Position numbers and translations under genes: made by a program
In this document: piece by piece, positions 8,421 through 17,129 of the stretch
How positions within the stretch are numbered: the stretch's first letter is position 1
How the letters are laid out: every line of letters starts with the position of its first letter
Notes under the pieces: generated by a model
Seen by the model: the letters and a program-made list of their open reading frames with translations, nothing else
Database searches by the model: none
What the model was told of the DNA's origin: nothing
Assembly: GCF_900099655.1 (NCBI RefSeq)
Contig: NZ_FNDC01000001.1
Span: 558,001 to 622,000 of the forward strand
From: Planococcus glaciei
Lineage (GTDB): Bacteria > Bacillota > Bacilli > Bacillales_A > Planococcaceae
Direction of reading: 5' to 3'
Length of the DNA stretch: 64,000 nt

Positions 8421-8473
8421 ACGGAAGGCCTCCCTTTTCCTGTTAACTAAATTCTACTTTATCCAGAAAGGAT

Positions 8474-8503
8474 ATAAAAGGAAATTGGTTTTACACCTGT
8501 CAA
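8474..8503 (-). promoter_or_regulatory. candidate promoter of the EAL gene
   Basis: On the minus strand TTGACA (8503-8498), an 18-base spacer and TTTTAT (8479-8474). The -10 box is only partly consensus. Confidence 0.5.
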
Positions 8504-8507
8504 AAAT

Positions 8508-8535
8508 TTTCATTATTTCCCGGGAAATAATGAAA
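8508..8535. promoter_or_regulatory. 28-bp perfect palindrome, candidate operator
   Basis: The 14-base arm TTTCATTATTTCCC (8508-8521) is followed without any spacer by its exact complement (8522-8535). The absence of a loop argues against a terminator and for a dimeric DNA-binding protein. It sits 4 bases upstream of the -35 box of the EAL gene and about 130 bases upstream of the rightward reductase gene. Confidence 0.6.
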
Positions 8536-8663
8536 CTCCACTCTTCCGCTTCTTCTTTCTTTCTGAGCGGGCTGCTTTTAAATAAAGGGTTTCTGCTGTG
8601 AATGGAGAATATATTCTTTATTATCCTGTATTTCTTCAAGCTGAAAATAAAGGAGCTGTTCGT

Positions 8664-9200
8664 ATGGGGAAAATTGTTGTATCGATGTATGTGACGCTGG
8701 ATGGAATTATGGAGATGCCTTCCTGGACCGCCCCTTATTGGAACGATGAAATTGCTAAATTTGAATTAGACTTGCTGTCTGCCAGCGATGCCTTGCTGCT
8801 TGGGCGCATCACTTACGAGGAATTTTCTGCACGCTGGCCGGAACGGGACAACGAAGAAGGGTTTGCCGACCGGATCAATTCCATGCCGAAATACGTCACG
8901 ACCACGACGTTAACAAAAGCCGAATGGAATGCGACATTTATAAAAGAAAATGCCGGAAAAGAAATTGCGGAGCTGAAGAAAGCCAATCAGAAGTTATTGG
9001 TCTATGGAAGCGGAACTTTGGTCGAGAAATTGCTGGAACATGATTTAGTCGATGAATTGCATTTGCTGACATTTCCATTGGTGCTGGGAGAAGGGAAATG
9101 CCTTTTCCAGCAAGGAATGGATTCGAAGAAATTCATGCTGACCAACAATTGGGTAACAGAAACCGGAGTCGTCATCTCAAGCTACGCACCGGAAACATAA
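8664..9200 (+). CDS. DHFR/RibD-C-like reductase family protein
   Basis: A 178-residue protein from the ATG at 8664, which has AGGAG at 8651-8655; an upstream ATG at 8598 lacks a site. The fold is that of the RibD C-terminal/dihydrofolate-reductase family: VSMYVTLDGIMEMP near the start, DALLLGRITYEEFSARWP (about 38-55), and the NADPH-binding strand KLLVYGSGTLVEKLLEHDLVDELHLLTFPLVLGEGKCLF (about 110-148). Members such as B. subtilis YwjB and YyaP have no settled physiological substrate. It stands as a single gene with its own terminator. Confidence 0.85.
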   Translation: MGKIVVSMYVTLDGIMEMPSWTAPYWNDEIAKFELDLLSASDALLLGRITYEEFSARWPERDNEEGFADRINSMPKYVTTTTLTKAEWNATFIKENAGKEIAELKKANQKLLVYGSGTLVEKLLEHDLVDELHLLTFPLVLGEGKCLFQQGMDSKKFMLTNNWVTETGVVISSYAPET

Positions 9201-9204
9201 AAAA

Positions 9205-9229
9205 GCTCCCTTAACGGGAGCCTTTTTTT
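9205..9229. terminator. intrinsic terminator
   Basis: A 6-bp stem GCTCCC/GGGAGC (9205-9210 with 9216-9221), a 5-nt loop, then seven T. An A-run on the left suggests that it also ends the leftward ABC operon. Confidence 0.8.
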
Positions 9230-9238
9230 CATTGAAAG

Positions 9239-10276
9239 TTAAGTTTTCGCGAATTTATTCTTGGCGTAAATATAAGTAACGGCCAAAGCCGCTACCAAGA
9301 CGCCGCCTTTGATGATGTCAAACGCGTAATAAGGAAGGTTGAGGATGGTCAGCCCATTCAGCAGGATGCCGATGACGGCTGCGCCGAAGAATGTGCCGAG
9401 TGCGTTCGGTTTGCCGGCGCCGAGCACCGAATAGCCGACGAAAACGGCCGCTACCGCTTCCATCAATAATGGCGCTCCGGCATCAATCTGTCCTGATCCG
9501 ACGCGTGCAGTAAACAAAATCCCTGCCATGGAAGCAAACACGCCAGAGACGACATACGCGGTGAATTTCACTTTTTTGACGTTCACGCCGGACAACGTGG
9601 CCGCTTCGGCGTTGCCGCCGGTCATGTAGAGGATCCGTCCCCAGCGTGTGTGGTTCAGCACGATGTAGGACGCAAGCACCAACACTAGCATGATCCATAC
9701 CGGCACCGGCAAGCCGAGCATCTGCCCTTGGCCGATCCACAGAAACGCATCCGATAACTGGCCTGGTGCGGTGCCGCCGGATGTCAGCGGCATATTGTTG
9801 TAGATGGAGTAGCCTTCCGTATACGTCCGGTGCAGGCCGGCTACGATGTACATCATGCTCAAAGTCGCAAGCAGATCCGGAATGCCAACCACGACAATCA
9901 GGAAGCTATTGACCACCCCGACCAAGACACCGACAAGAAGCGGCAACAGCAGCACCAGCCACAACGGCATTTCATACCAAACCATTAAAGAAGCCGTCAC
10001 TACTGTCGACAGCGACATCGTCGAGCCGACCGACAGATCAAAGCCGTCCACGACAAGCGTAAACGTCACTCCCAGCGCCAACAGCGTCACAATGGAAATC
10101 GAACGAAGGATATCCGTGAAGTTGCCGTATGTGAAAAAGGCGTCGCTGATGGTGCTGAAATATAAAATGATAAAGGCCAGTAAGGCGATCGCCCCGTATT
10201 TAAACAGAAACTGGATGGCTCTTTCTTTTGCTGAGCTGCCGGTCTTCGGCAGGCTCTTCTTTTCCACCGCTTGCAT
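9239..10276 (-). CDS. sugar-type ABC transporter permease, probable methylthioribose importer
   Basis: A 345-residue RbsC/AraH-family permease with eight to ten hydrophobic segments and the family motifs GVTFTLVVDGFDLSVGSTMSLS (about 68-89) and GGNAEAATLSGVNVKKVKFTAYVVSG (about 219-244). It is the last gene of the leftward SAM-riboswitch operon mtnK-mtnA-binding protein-ATPase-permease. The substrate is inferred from this linkage to methylthioribose kinase; sequence alone would only say ribose-like sugar. The start overlaps the ATPase gene by 77 bases, an unusually long overlap, and no better internal start is evident. Confidence 0.85.
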   Translation of the reverse strand: MQAVEKKSLPKTGSSAKERAIQFLFKYGAIALLAFIILYFSTISDAFFTYGNFTDILRSISIVTLLALGVTFTLVVDGFDLSVGSTMSLSTVVTASLMVWYEMPLWLVLLLPLLVGVLVGVVNSFLIVVVGIPDLLATLSMMYIVAGLHRTYTEGYSIYNNMPLTSGGTAPGQLSDAFLWIGQGQMLGLPVPVWIMLVLVLASYIVLNHTRWGRILYMTGGNAEAATLSGVNVKKVKFTAYVVSGVFASMAGILFTARVGSGQIDAGAPLLMEAVAAVFVGYSVLGAGKPNALGTFFGAAVIGILLNGLTILNLPYYAFDIIKGGVLVAALAVTYIYAKNKFAKT

Positions 10277-11753
10277 ATAACAAAATCCTTTCCTGGGTCG
10301 CTTCTTGCCGTGAAAACTCCTTCACGATCTGACCGTTGTACATAACCAAAATCCTGTCCGATATTCCGAGGGCTTCATGGATTTCGCTGGAGAAATAAAG
10401 ACAGCCTTTGCCGCTTTCCGCCAGGCTCCGAATGAGCTTGAAAATATCCACTTTGGCGCCGATGTCGACGCCTTTTGTCGGCTCATCAAAAAGGTAGACG
10501 GCCGAATCGAGTGAAATCCATTTGCCGATTGCCACTTTCTGCTGGTTGCCGCCGCTTAAATGGACCAGCGGTGTATCGGTGCTGTCCGTTTTGATTTGCA
10601 GCCGCTGGATGATTTCCTCTGCAAAGACCTTTTCTGACTTTTTATTCATGAACAGTCCGGGCGAAAATTTTTTCAAATTCGGAAACGATGCATTTGTCTG
10701 AAGGGATTCGTGGACAAACAGCCCTTCTTTCCGCCGTTCTTCCGGTACCAGCGCGATTCCCGCTTTGATGGCACCTCCCGGATGTTTGAGCTTCAACCGA
10801 TTTCCTGACAAATCGATCGTACCGGACGTCAACGGCGTTTCGCCGAACAAGGCTTTTGCCAATTCCGTCTTTCCTGCTCCAACTAATCCGACGACGCCGA
10901 CGATTTCACCGGACGCTACTGTAAATGACACGTCGTTGACTTTTTGCCCATCGGATATGTTTTCTGCAGTCAGCAACGGATCGCCGATCTCATGACCCCG
11001 GTGGACGAGTTCCTCGCTGAGCGTTTTGCCAAGCATCGCTTCCACAATTTCTTCTTGTACGGCCTGCTCCGTTTTAAAGGTATGGACCCATTTTCCTTCT
11101 GCCATCACCGTGATGCGGTCGCTGATCTCGAATACTTCCGGCAGCCGGTGGGAGATGAAGATACAGCCGACTCCCTGGCTTTTCAGTTTGTGGATGACCG
11201 CAAACAGCTTGTCCGCTTCGCGCAGCGACAAGGGAGCGGTCGGTTCATCGAAAATGATAATTTTTGCGGAATGGACGAGAGCCCGGGCAATCAGCACCAG
11301 TTGCTTCTCGGCCAATGTCAGGTGGGCCGCTTTTTGTTTGACGTTGATATCTTCCGACTGCAACTGAACCAATGCCTCTTTCGCCCGCGCGTGCATTTTC
11401 GTTTTGGAAACAAACAAGCCGCCTTTTGTAAACGTATCCAGCAGGATGTTTTCAGCCACCGATAACTCCGAAACAATCGCTGTATCCACTTCCTGGTATA
11501 CGCAGTAGATGCCTTGCTGTTTTGCCGCTTTTGGCGACGGCAGCTGGATGTTTTGGCCGTCCAATTCGATTTCTCCCGCGTCCTGTTCATAAACGCCTGA
11601 CAGGATTTTGATCAATGTGCTTTTTCCGGCGCCGTTGACGCCAAGAAGCGCGTGCACTTCCCCTTGCTCAAGGCTGAACTCAGCGTGCTCCAACGCGGTC
11701 ACTTTGCCAAAGGTTTTCCGTATGCCTGTCATCTTCAGCAATGAATTTCCCAC
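10200..11753 (-). CDS. sugar-type ABC transporter ATP-binding protein, probable methylthioribose importer
   Basis: A 517-residue double-ATPase protein of the RbsA/MglA family. The first half has Walker A GVNGAGKST and Walker B IIIFDEPTAPL, with a degenerate signature (LTLAEKQLVLIARAL). The second half has GLVGAGKT, LSGGNQQKVAIGKW and FDEPTKGVD. The start is a GTG at 11753 with AAAGGGG upstream; an in-frame ATG at 11732 is the alternative. After the usual C-terminal end (about residue 497) there is a basic extension of some 20 residues, which is the part overlapping the permease gene. A 250-base gap full of palindromic repeats separates it from the binding-protein gene. Confidence 0.87.
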   Translation of the reverse strand: MGNSLLKMTGIRKTFGKVTALEHAEFSLEQGEVHALLGVNGAGKSTLIKILSGVYEQDAGEIELDGQNIQLPSPKAAKQQGIYCVYQEVDTAIVSELSVAENILLDTFTKGGLFVSKTKMHARAKEALVQLQSEDINVKQKAAHLTLAEKQLVLIARALVHSAKIIIFDEPTAPLSLREADKLFAVIHKLKSQGVGCIFISHRLPEVFEISDRITVMAEGKWVHTFKTEQAVQEEIVEAMLGKTLSEELVHRGHEIGDPLLTAENISDGQKVNDVSFTVASGEIVGVVGLVGAGKTELAKALFGETPLTSGTIDLSGNRLKLKHPGGAIKAGIALVPEERRKEGLFVHESLQTNASFPNLKKFSPGLFMNKKSEKVFAEEIIQRLQIKTDSTDTPLVHLSGGNQQKVAIGKWISLDSAVYLFDEPTKGVDIGAKVDIFKLIRSLAESGKGCLYFSSEIHEALGISDRILVMYNGQIVKEFSRQEATQERILLYASGGKEEPAEDRQLSKRKSHPVSV

Positions 11754-11822
11754 CGGCTTCGCCCCTTTCTTGGAAAGGAGCCGCCCCGTTGTATAGGACA
11801 GCTCCGCTTGGTTTTCTATTTA

Positions 11823-11872
11823 GCACCTGTGCCCTTTTATACAAGTTAACGGGCTGACCAGGTGCATCCGCT
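11823..11872 (-). repeat. short palindromic element, possible truncated copy of the neighbouring repeat
   Basis: The stem GCACCTG/CAGGTGC (11823-11829 with 11859-11865) is extended by GCCC/GGGC (11831-11834 with 11851-11854). Read on the minus strand it begins AAAGCGGATG, like the AAAGCGGAGG that opens the larger repeat beside it, which suggests a diverged, internally deleted copy. Confidence 0.5.
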
Positions 11873-11879
11873 TTTTTTA

Positions 11880-11996
11880 TTGTCCAGACTCCAGCGATCA
11901 AACCTTCGGGTCATAAGCCATCCCAGCTATGTGGCAAAGTACGCCACTTCGCCGGTCCGTCTTATGCCTGTCAGGTTTACCCGATCGCCTCCGCTT
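11880..11996 (-). repeat. structured dispersed palindromic repeat between binding-protein and ATPase genes
   Basis: Nested pairings are visible: GCGATC/GATCGC (11894-11899 with 11983-11988), AAACC/GGTTT (11900-11904 with 11974-11978), CATAAG/CTTATG (11912-11917 with 11961-11966) and GTGGC/GCCAC (11931-11935 with 11943-11947). On the minus strand the pattern GCGGAGGCG ... GACAGGCATAAGACG ... CTTATGACC ... CGCTGGAGTCTGGACA resembles, from memory, a REP-like intergenic repeat frequent in Bacillales. It could lower or stabilise the downstream part of the mRNA. No known riboswitch pattern fits. Confidence 0.6.
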
Positions 11997-12003
11997 TTCT
12001 TTG

Positions 12004-13086
12004 TTATTTACTCTCCAATTCGCGGAGCGCATCCGTATACCCTTGTTCGCTTGCGCCCCAGCCTTCGATATACTCGCTCAACTCAGCGGTCGTGATCGCT
12101 TCTTCCGGCAGTTTTTCCGCATCTACGAAAATCGGTTCCAATACCACTTTTTCTTCCGGTTTTTCGCCGTTGATCTGCTGGTACAGGTAACGCACCTGGA
12201 TGCGTCCGATATCAACCGGATCCACCGCTGCCGATGCAACCCATGGGCTGCCGTCTTTTTGGATCATCTGCAAATCTTCATCGCTCATGTCGATGCTGTA
12301 CACGTTGATGTCTGTGCGTCCGGATTGTTCAATAGCGCGTACGGCACCTTTTGCAAATTCATCCCATGCAGCCCAGACCGCTGTGATTTCGCCTTCATTC
12401 GGATACTGCTTCAATACCGCTTCCATCTGCGCCTGCGTATCAAGTGCGGTATTTTGCGTCGCTGCACCAAAAGCCGTTACTTCTTTGATGCCGGTATTGG
12501 TTTTCAAAAATTCCTCGTAAGCGATTTGGCGGCGTTCCATCGGTGCGAAGCCAGCCACCCAGATTTTCACGATATTCGCTTGGCCGTTATGGTCTTCAGC
12601 TAATTTTTCCAAAGTCAGTTCGGCCATCTTTTGGTCGCCTTGCTCTAACGAAACGACGCCGTCCACGTCCACTCCTGCGTCAAACGCGACAACCGGAATG
12701 CCTTTTTCGACCGCTTTTTCAACGCCCTGGTTCAGCGCCTCTTTTGTGCCGTGGTCGATCAGAATGCCGTCAAAGCCCTGGTTGATAGCTGCATCCAGGT
12801 TAGATGCCATTTTCGCCAAGTCGCCGTCCGATGTGAAAACGGTCACTTCGCCGCCGAATTTCCCAACTTGTACTTCGACCCCTTCAATATACTGAGCGGA
12901 AAAAGTTCCGAGGTTTTGCTGCATGATGAGCGCTACTTTCTTGCCGGACAACGGATTGTCCGAAGCTTCCGCTTTTGTGCCATCCGCCGTCTTTTCCGCG
13001 CTCCCTTCGCCTTTTGGCTGGCAGGCTGCCAGAACTGCACTGATGATCAATAAAATTGTTAACAATAAGAGCGACTGTTTTTTCAT
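12004..13086 (-). CDS. sugar-type ABC substrate-binding lipoprotein, probable methylthioribose-binding protein
   Basis: A 360-residue periplasmic-binding-protein type I (RbsB-like) lipoprotein. The lipobox LAAC places the lipidated Cys at residue 22. The sugar-binding core begins [22 protein letters not shown] (about 49-70) and contains [10 protein letters not shown] and [13 protein letters not shown]. Its ATG overlaps the mtnA stop codon by 4 bases (13083-13086), so it is translationally coupled to methionine salvage. This coupling is the main reason to propose methylthioribose or a related 5-thiopentose as ligand; this is inference. Confidence 0.87.
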   Translation of the reverse strand: MKKQSLLLLTILLIISAVLAACQPKGEGSAEKTADGTKAEASDNPLSGKKVALIMQQNLGTFSAQYIEGVEVQVGKFGGEVTVFTSDGDLAKMASNLDAAINQGFDGILIDHGTKEALNQGVEKAVEKGIPVVAFDAGVDVDGVVSLEQGDQKMAELTLEKLAEDHNGQANIVKIWVAGFAPMERRQIAYEEFLKTNTGIKEVTAFGAATQNTALDTQAQMEAVLKQYPNEGEITAVWAAWDEFAKGAVRAIEQSGRTDINVYSIDMSDEDLQMIQKDGSPWVASAAVDPVDIGRIQVRYLYQQINGEKPEEKVVLEPIFVDAEKLPEEAITTAELSEYIEGWGASEQGYTDALRELESK

Positions 13087-14144
13087 GATTTTTCTCCTTT
13101 TCCTGCATATAAATTAAGAACTTCGGGAATGTTTCGCTGAAAATCGCCTTGGATGATCCCTTTTTCTGTGATGATGGCGGAAATCAAATGCGCCGGCGTC
13201 ACATCAAATGCCGGATTGAAGACTTTTGTGCCAAGAGGCGCTACCGGCTGATTGCCGATATGGGTGATTTCTTCCGCTTTCCGTTCTTCAATCGGAATTT
13301 CTTCCCCGCTTCGGGTCGCAAGGTCAAACGTTGAGGCAGGGGCTGCCACATAAAATGGAATCCCGTAGGCATCCGCGAGAATCGCGAGATTGAGGGTGCC
13401 GATTTTATTAGCCGTGTCGCCGTTTGCCGCGATGCGGTCTGCCCCGACGATGATGGCTTCAATGTCTTTTGCGCCGATGGTATGGGCGGCCATGCTGTCG
13501 GTGATGAGGGTGACATCCACTCTGGACTGCTGGAGTTCCCAGACGGTCAGCCGTGCACCTTGGAAAACCGGGCGGGTTTCGCAGGCATACACTTCAAACT
13601 TTCGGCCGCGTTCACTTCCCAAGTGAAACGGCGCCAGCGCAGTCCCGTATTTGGCCGTGGCAATCGAACCGGCATTGCAAATGGTCATGACGCGCTCCCG
13701 CCCTTCCAAGAGCGACAAGGCGTATTCCCCGATCTGGCGGCAAGATGCTTCGTCTTCCTGGTGGATGCGCTTGGCTTCTTCGAGGAGAAGCGCTTTTCCG
13801 GCTTCGGCCGTTTCGGCTTTTTTTACGGTTTCAAGCAGCCGCTCAAGCGCCCAGACCAAATTCACCGCTGTCGGCCGTGATTGGCCCAGATATTCTGCAT
13901 CTGTTTGCACAGCCTCCAAAAAAGCTTCGACCGTTTCCGTATCATGGCGCTGGGCGGCAACCGCCAGCCCGTAGGCAGCAGCAATGCCGATGGCCGGCGC
14001 ACCCCGCACTTTCAGCGTAAAAATCGCTTCGTAAACATCTTCAATGGTTTCAAGCGTCAAATAATCGATTTCATGCGGCAGTTTCTGTTGGTCTAAGATA
14101 ACCAGCTGCCCATCTGTCCAGGCAATGGATAACGGAATACTCAT
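13083..14144 (-). CDS. mtnA: S-methyl-5-thioribose-1-phosphate isomerase
   Basis: A 353-residue member of the eIF2B-like aldose-ketose isomerases that converts methylthioribose-1-phosphate to methylthioribulose-1-phosphate in the cytoplasm. Family motifs are [14 protein letters not shown] (about 49-62), the catalytic cysteine region [19 protein letters not shown] (about 154-172) and the aspartate in [20 protein letters not shown] (about 236-255). Length equals that of the B. subtilis protein. It overlaps mtnK by 4 bases upstream and the binding-protein gene by 4 bases downstream, and is under the leftward SAM riboswitch. Confidence 0.95.
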   Translation of the reverse strand: MSIPLSIAWTDGQLVILDQQKLPHEIDYLTLETIEDVYEAIFTLKVRGAPAIGIAAAYGLAVAAQRHDTETVEAFLEAVQTDAEYLGQSRPTAVNLVWALERLLETVKKAETAEAGKALLLEEAKRIHQEDEASCRQIGEYALSLLEGRERVMTICNAGSIATAKYGTALAPFHLGSERGRKFEVYACETRPVFQGARLTVWELQQSRVDVTLITDSMAAHTIGAKDIEAIIVGADRIAANGDTANKIGTLNLAILADAYGIPFYVAAPASTFDLATRSGEEIPIEERKAEEITHIGNQPVAPLGTKVFNPAFDVTPAHLISAIITEKGIIQGDFQRNIPEVLNLYAGKGEKS

Positions 14145-15331
14145 GGCTGCAGCTCCTCAAGCAGTCCGGTTACCGCGCCGATTGATGTCAATTCGGCACG
14201 TTTTAGAATCAGGGCTTCTCCGGTTTGCAAAGTTTGCTTTTTCAGGCGGATGCGCAGCTCTGCATCTTCAATGCCGTCCAGGTCTTTTACATGCGCTAAA
14301 CCAATCGTGCGGCGAATCAATTCACAGCCGGCAAAGCCCAGCGTATCGCGGAAAATCTTTTCCAGCACAAATTCTTTGTAGCCGGCCGTTTCTTTAAATG
14401 CTTCAATGCCTTCCTGCTCCCACAACTGCGTGAAGCGGGCTGAGAAAACGTCCCATGTTTTTTCAATATGGCTTAAAACGACTTGCCGCTCTTCGCCTTG
14501 GCGTGTGATGGATTGAACCATCAAATTGGCCAGGAACAAACCGACGTCAAAGCCGATCGGACCATAAAACGCAAATTCCGGGTCGATGACTTTGGTCTCG
14601 GACTCGCTCGCGAAAATGCTGCCGGTATGGAGGTCGCCGTGCAGCAGCGCTTCCGCTTCCGTCAAAAAGCTGAACTTCAGCTTCGCCGCTTCCAATTTCA
14701 ATGGAGCGTTATTCCAAATCGCTTCTACCGCACCCTGCAGTTCCGGTTCATAGTCGTTGGTGTCGTTGTTGAAGAACGGATCGGTGAAAATCAGGTCTTC
14801 TGTAATTTTGCACAGTTCAGGGTTCGAATACTCGGCCACCAAACGCTTTTTCTCAAACGGATGAAGCGCGAAATCGGATGTATGGAACAGCGTACGCGCC
14901 AAATATTCGCCGATGTCTTCGGAAAGTTTCGGGTAGGCTTCGCCTTGGATCAACCCTTCACGCGCAATCGTCAGATGTGACAGGTCTTCCATCACCGTAA
15001 TCGCCAGTTCCTCATCGGTTGCGTAGACGGCCGGAACCAGGCCAGGTGCGAATTCGCCGTGTTTTTGGAGAGCGTTCGCTTCAATCACTGCACGCTTCAA
15101 GGTCAGCGGCCAGCTTTCCCCGACCACTTTCGCATACGGCAGTGCCTGTTTGATGATCAGAGCCTTTCCACTTTTCGGATCTTTGACCTGGAATACGTAA
15201 TTTAAATTGCCATCGCCGATTTCGCGGCACACCAGTTCTGCGCCTTCCGGGAATGGATATAAGCTTCGAGCCAGTGCAATGGCTGTTTCTTCTGTTAATG
15301 CTTCGTATTGTTTGGTTGCAATTGTCATCAT
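14141..15331 (-). CDS. mtnK: S-methyl-5-thioribose kinase
   Basis: A 396-residue kinase of the aminoglycoside-phosphotransferase-like fold that phosphorylates methylthioribose at C1. Motifs are [11 protein letters not shown] (nucleotide loop), [10 protein letters not shown] (catalytic lysine), [13 protein letters not shown] (Brenner motif HGD) and [15 protein letters not shown] (metal DPE). It is the first gene after the SAM riboswitch terminator; GAGAGGTAG precedes tandem ATG codons at 15331 and 15328. With the ABC genes downstream, the operon would import and trap methylthioribose. Confidence 0.95.
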   Translation of the reverse strand: MMTIATKQYEALTEETAIALARSLYPFPEGAELVCREIGDGNLNYVFQVKDPKSGKALIIKQALPYAKVVGESWPLTLKRAVIEANALQKHGEFAPGLVPAVYATDEELAITVMEDLSHLTIAREGLIQGEAYPKLSEDIGEYLARTLFHTSDFALHPFEKKRLVAEYSNPELCKITEDLIFTDPFFNNDTNDYEPELQGAVEAIWNNAPLKLEAAKLKFSFLTEAEALLHGDLHTGSIFASESETKVIDPEFAFYGPIGFDVGLFLANLMVQSITRQGEERQVVLSHIEKTWDVFSARFTQLWEQEGIEAFKETAGYKEFVLEKIFRDTLGFAGCELIRRTIGLAHVKDLDGIEDAELRIRLKKQTLQTGEALILKRAELTSIGAVTGLLEELQP

Positions 15332-15355
15332 TCATCTACCTCTCCGGTTCAATAT

Positions 15356-15386
15356 AAAAAGCCTCTTTCCGCAAAGAAAGAGGCTT
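15356..15386 (-). terminator. SAM-riboswitch terminator of the mtnK operon
   Basis: An 11-bp perfect stem (15359-15369 with 15376-15386) is followed on the minus strand by TTTTTATATT. It stands between the aptamer and mtnK and is the expected SAM-controlled off switch. Confidence 0.88.
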
Positions 15387-15405
15387 AGAACGACAGATTC
15401 CGCGC

Positions 15406-15561
15406 CTCTTATCTTTCAGAAATGTTAGTTTCTGATGGAATTAGCACCGTGCCTTGCGGAATTTTGCATTCCGGCGCGAAAGCGCCCCTTCTCACGAAGG
15501 TATTACGGTCGGTTGCTGGGCGTCATAGGGCCAATATCCCTCTGCCTGCTCTTGATAAGAG
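15406..15561 (-). promoter_or_regulatory. SAM-I (S-box) riboswitch of mtnKA and the ABC transporter
   Basis: The minus strand carries the S-box core: CTCTTATCAAGAG at the 5' end (15561-15549), AGAGGGATATTGGCCCTATG and CCCAGCAACC, then GGTGCTAATTCC, and the closing P1 strand GATAAGAG (15413-15406). It senses S-adenosylmethionine and turns the operon off when methionine is plentiful. Confidence 0.95.
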
Positions 15562-15595
15562 TACTATTTAAGTATGTGTATGCTGTTTGAAAAGA

Positions 15596-15625
15596 ATCCT
15601 ATCACGGTTCAGAATTGAGTGTCAA
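15596..15625 (-). promoter_or_regulatory. promoter of the mtnK operon
   Basis: On the minus strand TTGACA (15625-15620), an 18-base spacer and TAGGAT (15601-15596), about 30 bases before the riboswitch. Confidence 0.65.
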
Positions 15626-15662
15626 TTACTTTTTTTACTAGATAAAATTTTTAAAATATTTA

Positions 15663-15691
15663 TTGACAGAAAGTTTCTGCCATGAAATAAT
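15663..15691 (+). promoter_or_regulatory. promoter of the mtnWXBD operon
   Basis: TTGACA (15663-15668), a 17-base spacer, AATAAT (15686-15691). It diverges from the mtnK promoter 40 bases away. Confidence 0.7.
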
Positions 15692-15727
15692 CAGAATTAA
15701 TTTCTTTAAACTAAACCAATTGAATAC

Positions 15728-15841
15728 CATTCTTATTCAGAGCAGGTGGAGGGACGAGCCCTATGAAACCCGGCAACCGGTCCAATGACGGACACGGTGC
15801 TAATTCTTGCAGCCATTCGATGCGGCTGGGAAATAAGAAGT
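15728..15841 (+). promoter_or_regulatory. SAM-I (S-box) riboswitch of mtnWXBD
   Basis: The S-box core runs from TTCTTATTCAGAG (15730-15742) through GGAGGGACGAGCCCTATGAA, CCCGGCAACC, CGGTGCTAATTC to the P1 closing strand AAATAAGAAG (15831-15840). The P1 3' strand can instead pair with 15851-15865 (GTTAAG/CTTAAC and AGAAG/CTTCT), giving the antiterminator. Confidence 0.95.
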
Positions 15842-15854
15842 TGTTAAGCCCCTT

Positions 15855-15883
15855 AACCTCTTCTTGTTTGAAGAGGTTTTTTA
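15855..15883 (+). terminator. SAM-riboswitch terminator of mtnWXBD
   Basis: A 9-bp stem AACCTCTTC/GAAGAGGTT (15855-15863 with 15870-15878), a 6-nt loop and a T-run to 15881. It is mutually exclusive with the antiterminator made from the aptamer 3' end. Confidence 0.88.
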
Positions 15884-15912
15884 TTTTGATTTTTAACAGG
15901 AGTGTGAATGCA

Positions 15913-17127
15913 GTGAGCAATTTAACAGCGACATATCAGTTGTACGGCAAACCCAGGTCGTTTGGGAAAAAAGCGGAAGGGATTGCCCTCGGATTGACGA
16001 TTGGTTCGTGGACCGACTTGCCTTTGCTGGAACAGCAGCAATTGCAGCAGCATAAAGGAAATGTCGTTTCCGTAGCGGAATTCGAAGATTCTCCGCATCC
16101 GCTAAAGCCGGATGAAATCAAAGCGGTGGTGAAGATTTCCTATCCAAGCGCCAATTTCTCGGCGGATTTGCCGGCGATTTTAACGACTGTATTCGGCAAA
16201 TTGTCGCTCGATGGTGAAGTAAAGCTGCTTGATCTCGATTTTGATGAAGCACTGCTCGCCCATTTCCCGGGACCGCGGTACGGCATAGACGGCATCCGGG
16301 CTTTGCTCGGAGTAACTGGACGCCCGCTTGTCATGAGCATCTTTAAAGGCGTTATTGGCCGCGACCTGGACTTCCTGGCTGCGCAGCTGCGGCAACAGGC
16401 GCTTGGCGGTGTGGATTTGGTAAAAGACGATGAAATCCTTTTCGACAATCCGCTGACGCCTTTTGAAAAGCGGATCACGACCGGGAAGAACGTCTTGCAG
16501 CAAGTCTTTGAAGAATCCGGACACCGGACGCTTTATGCGGTGAACTTATCGGGACGCACTTCTGGTCTGCGGGACAAAGCGAAAAAAGCACGTGAACTGG
16601 GAGCGGATGCCCTACTGTTCAATGTGCATGCTTACGGGCTCGATGTGCTGCAGGAACTGGCCGAAGACACGGAAGTCGGGTTGCCGCTCATGGCGCACCC
16701 GGCGTTCAGCGGTGCGTTCACTTCATCCAGCTTTTACGGTCTGGCGACTCCTCTTGCCCTCGGCAAACTGGTCCGCTACGCAGGAGCCGACTTTTCGCTG
16801 TTCCCCTCACCATACGGCAGTGTTGCACTGGAAAAAGCGCAGGCGCTGGCACTCGGTGAGGAATTGGTGAAGGAAAGTCCTTTAAAGCGGACTTTCCCGG
16901 TTCCTTCCGCGGGCATCCATCCCGGTCTGGTGCCGCTGTTGATCAACGATTTCGGCATCGACAGCATCATCAATGCCGGCGGCGGCGTGCATGGCCATCC
17001 GGACGGTGCAGCCGGCGGCGGGCGGGCTTTCCGCCAGGCAGTCGATGCGGTTTTGAGCAAAACAACACTCACTGACGCTTCCGAACAGCATGAAGAACTA
17101 AAAACAGCATTGGAAATATGGGGGTAA
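15913..17127 (+). CDS. mtnW: 2,3-diketo-5-methylthiopentyl-1-phosphate enolase (RuBisCO-like protein)
   Basis: A 404-residue RuBisCO-like protein that tautomerises diketomethylthiopentyl-phosphate in methionine salvage. The carbamylated lysine and metal acids are in [13 protein letters not shown] (Lys171, Asp173, Glu174); phosphate contacts near GIHPG and [14 protein letters not shown] follow. The start is taken as the GTG at 15913 because AGGAG at 15898-15902 is 10 bases upstream; the GTG at 15904 is too close. Longer in-frame reading upstream only covers the riboswitch. It is the first gene of mtnWXBD. Confidence 0.94.
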   Translation: MSNLTATYQLYGKPRSFGKKAEGIALGLTIGSWTDLPLLEQQQLQQHKGNVVSVAEFEDSPHPLKPDEIKAVVKISYPSANFSADLPAILTTVFGKLSLDGEVKLLDLDFDEALLAHFPGPRYGIDGIRALLGVTGRPLVMSIFKGVIGRDLDFLAAQLRQQALGGVDLVKDDEILFDNPLTPFEKRITTGKNVLQQVFEESGHRTLYAVNLSGRTSGLRDKAKKARELGADALLFNVHAYGLDVLQELAEDTEVGLPLMAHPAFSGAFTSSSFYGLATPLALGKLVRYAGADFSLFPSPYGSVALEKAQALALGEELVKESPLKRTFPVPSAGIHPGLVPLLINDFGIDSIINAGGGVHGHPDGAAGGGRAFRQAVDAVLSKTTLTDASEQHEELKTALEIWG

Positions 17128-17129
17128 GC

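Noticed and set aside
11680-11901. 73-residue minus-strand frame between binding protein and ATPase
   Set aside because: It reads across the palindromic repeats and the ATPase start in another frame; no ribosome site.
11880-11996. Riboswitch in the ABC transporter gap
   Set aside because: Compared with SAM, purine, ZTP, c-di-GMP, lysine and ykkC patterns; none fits, and the symmetric nested stems suit a REP-like repeat better.
15763-15912. Longer N-terminus for MtnW
   Set aside because: The extra codons lie in the SAM riboswitch and its terminator; the ribosome site points to the GTG at 15913.
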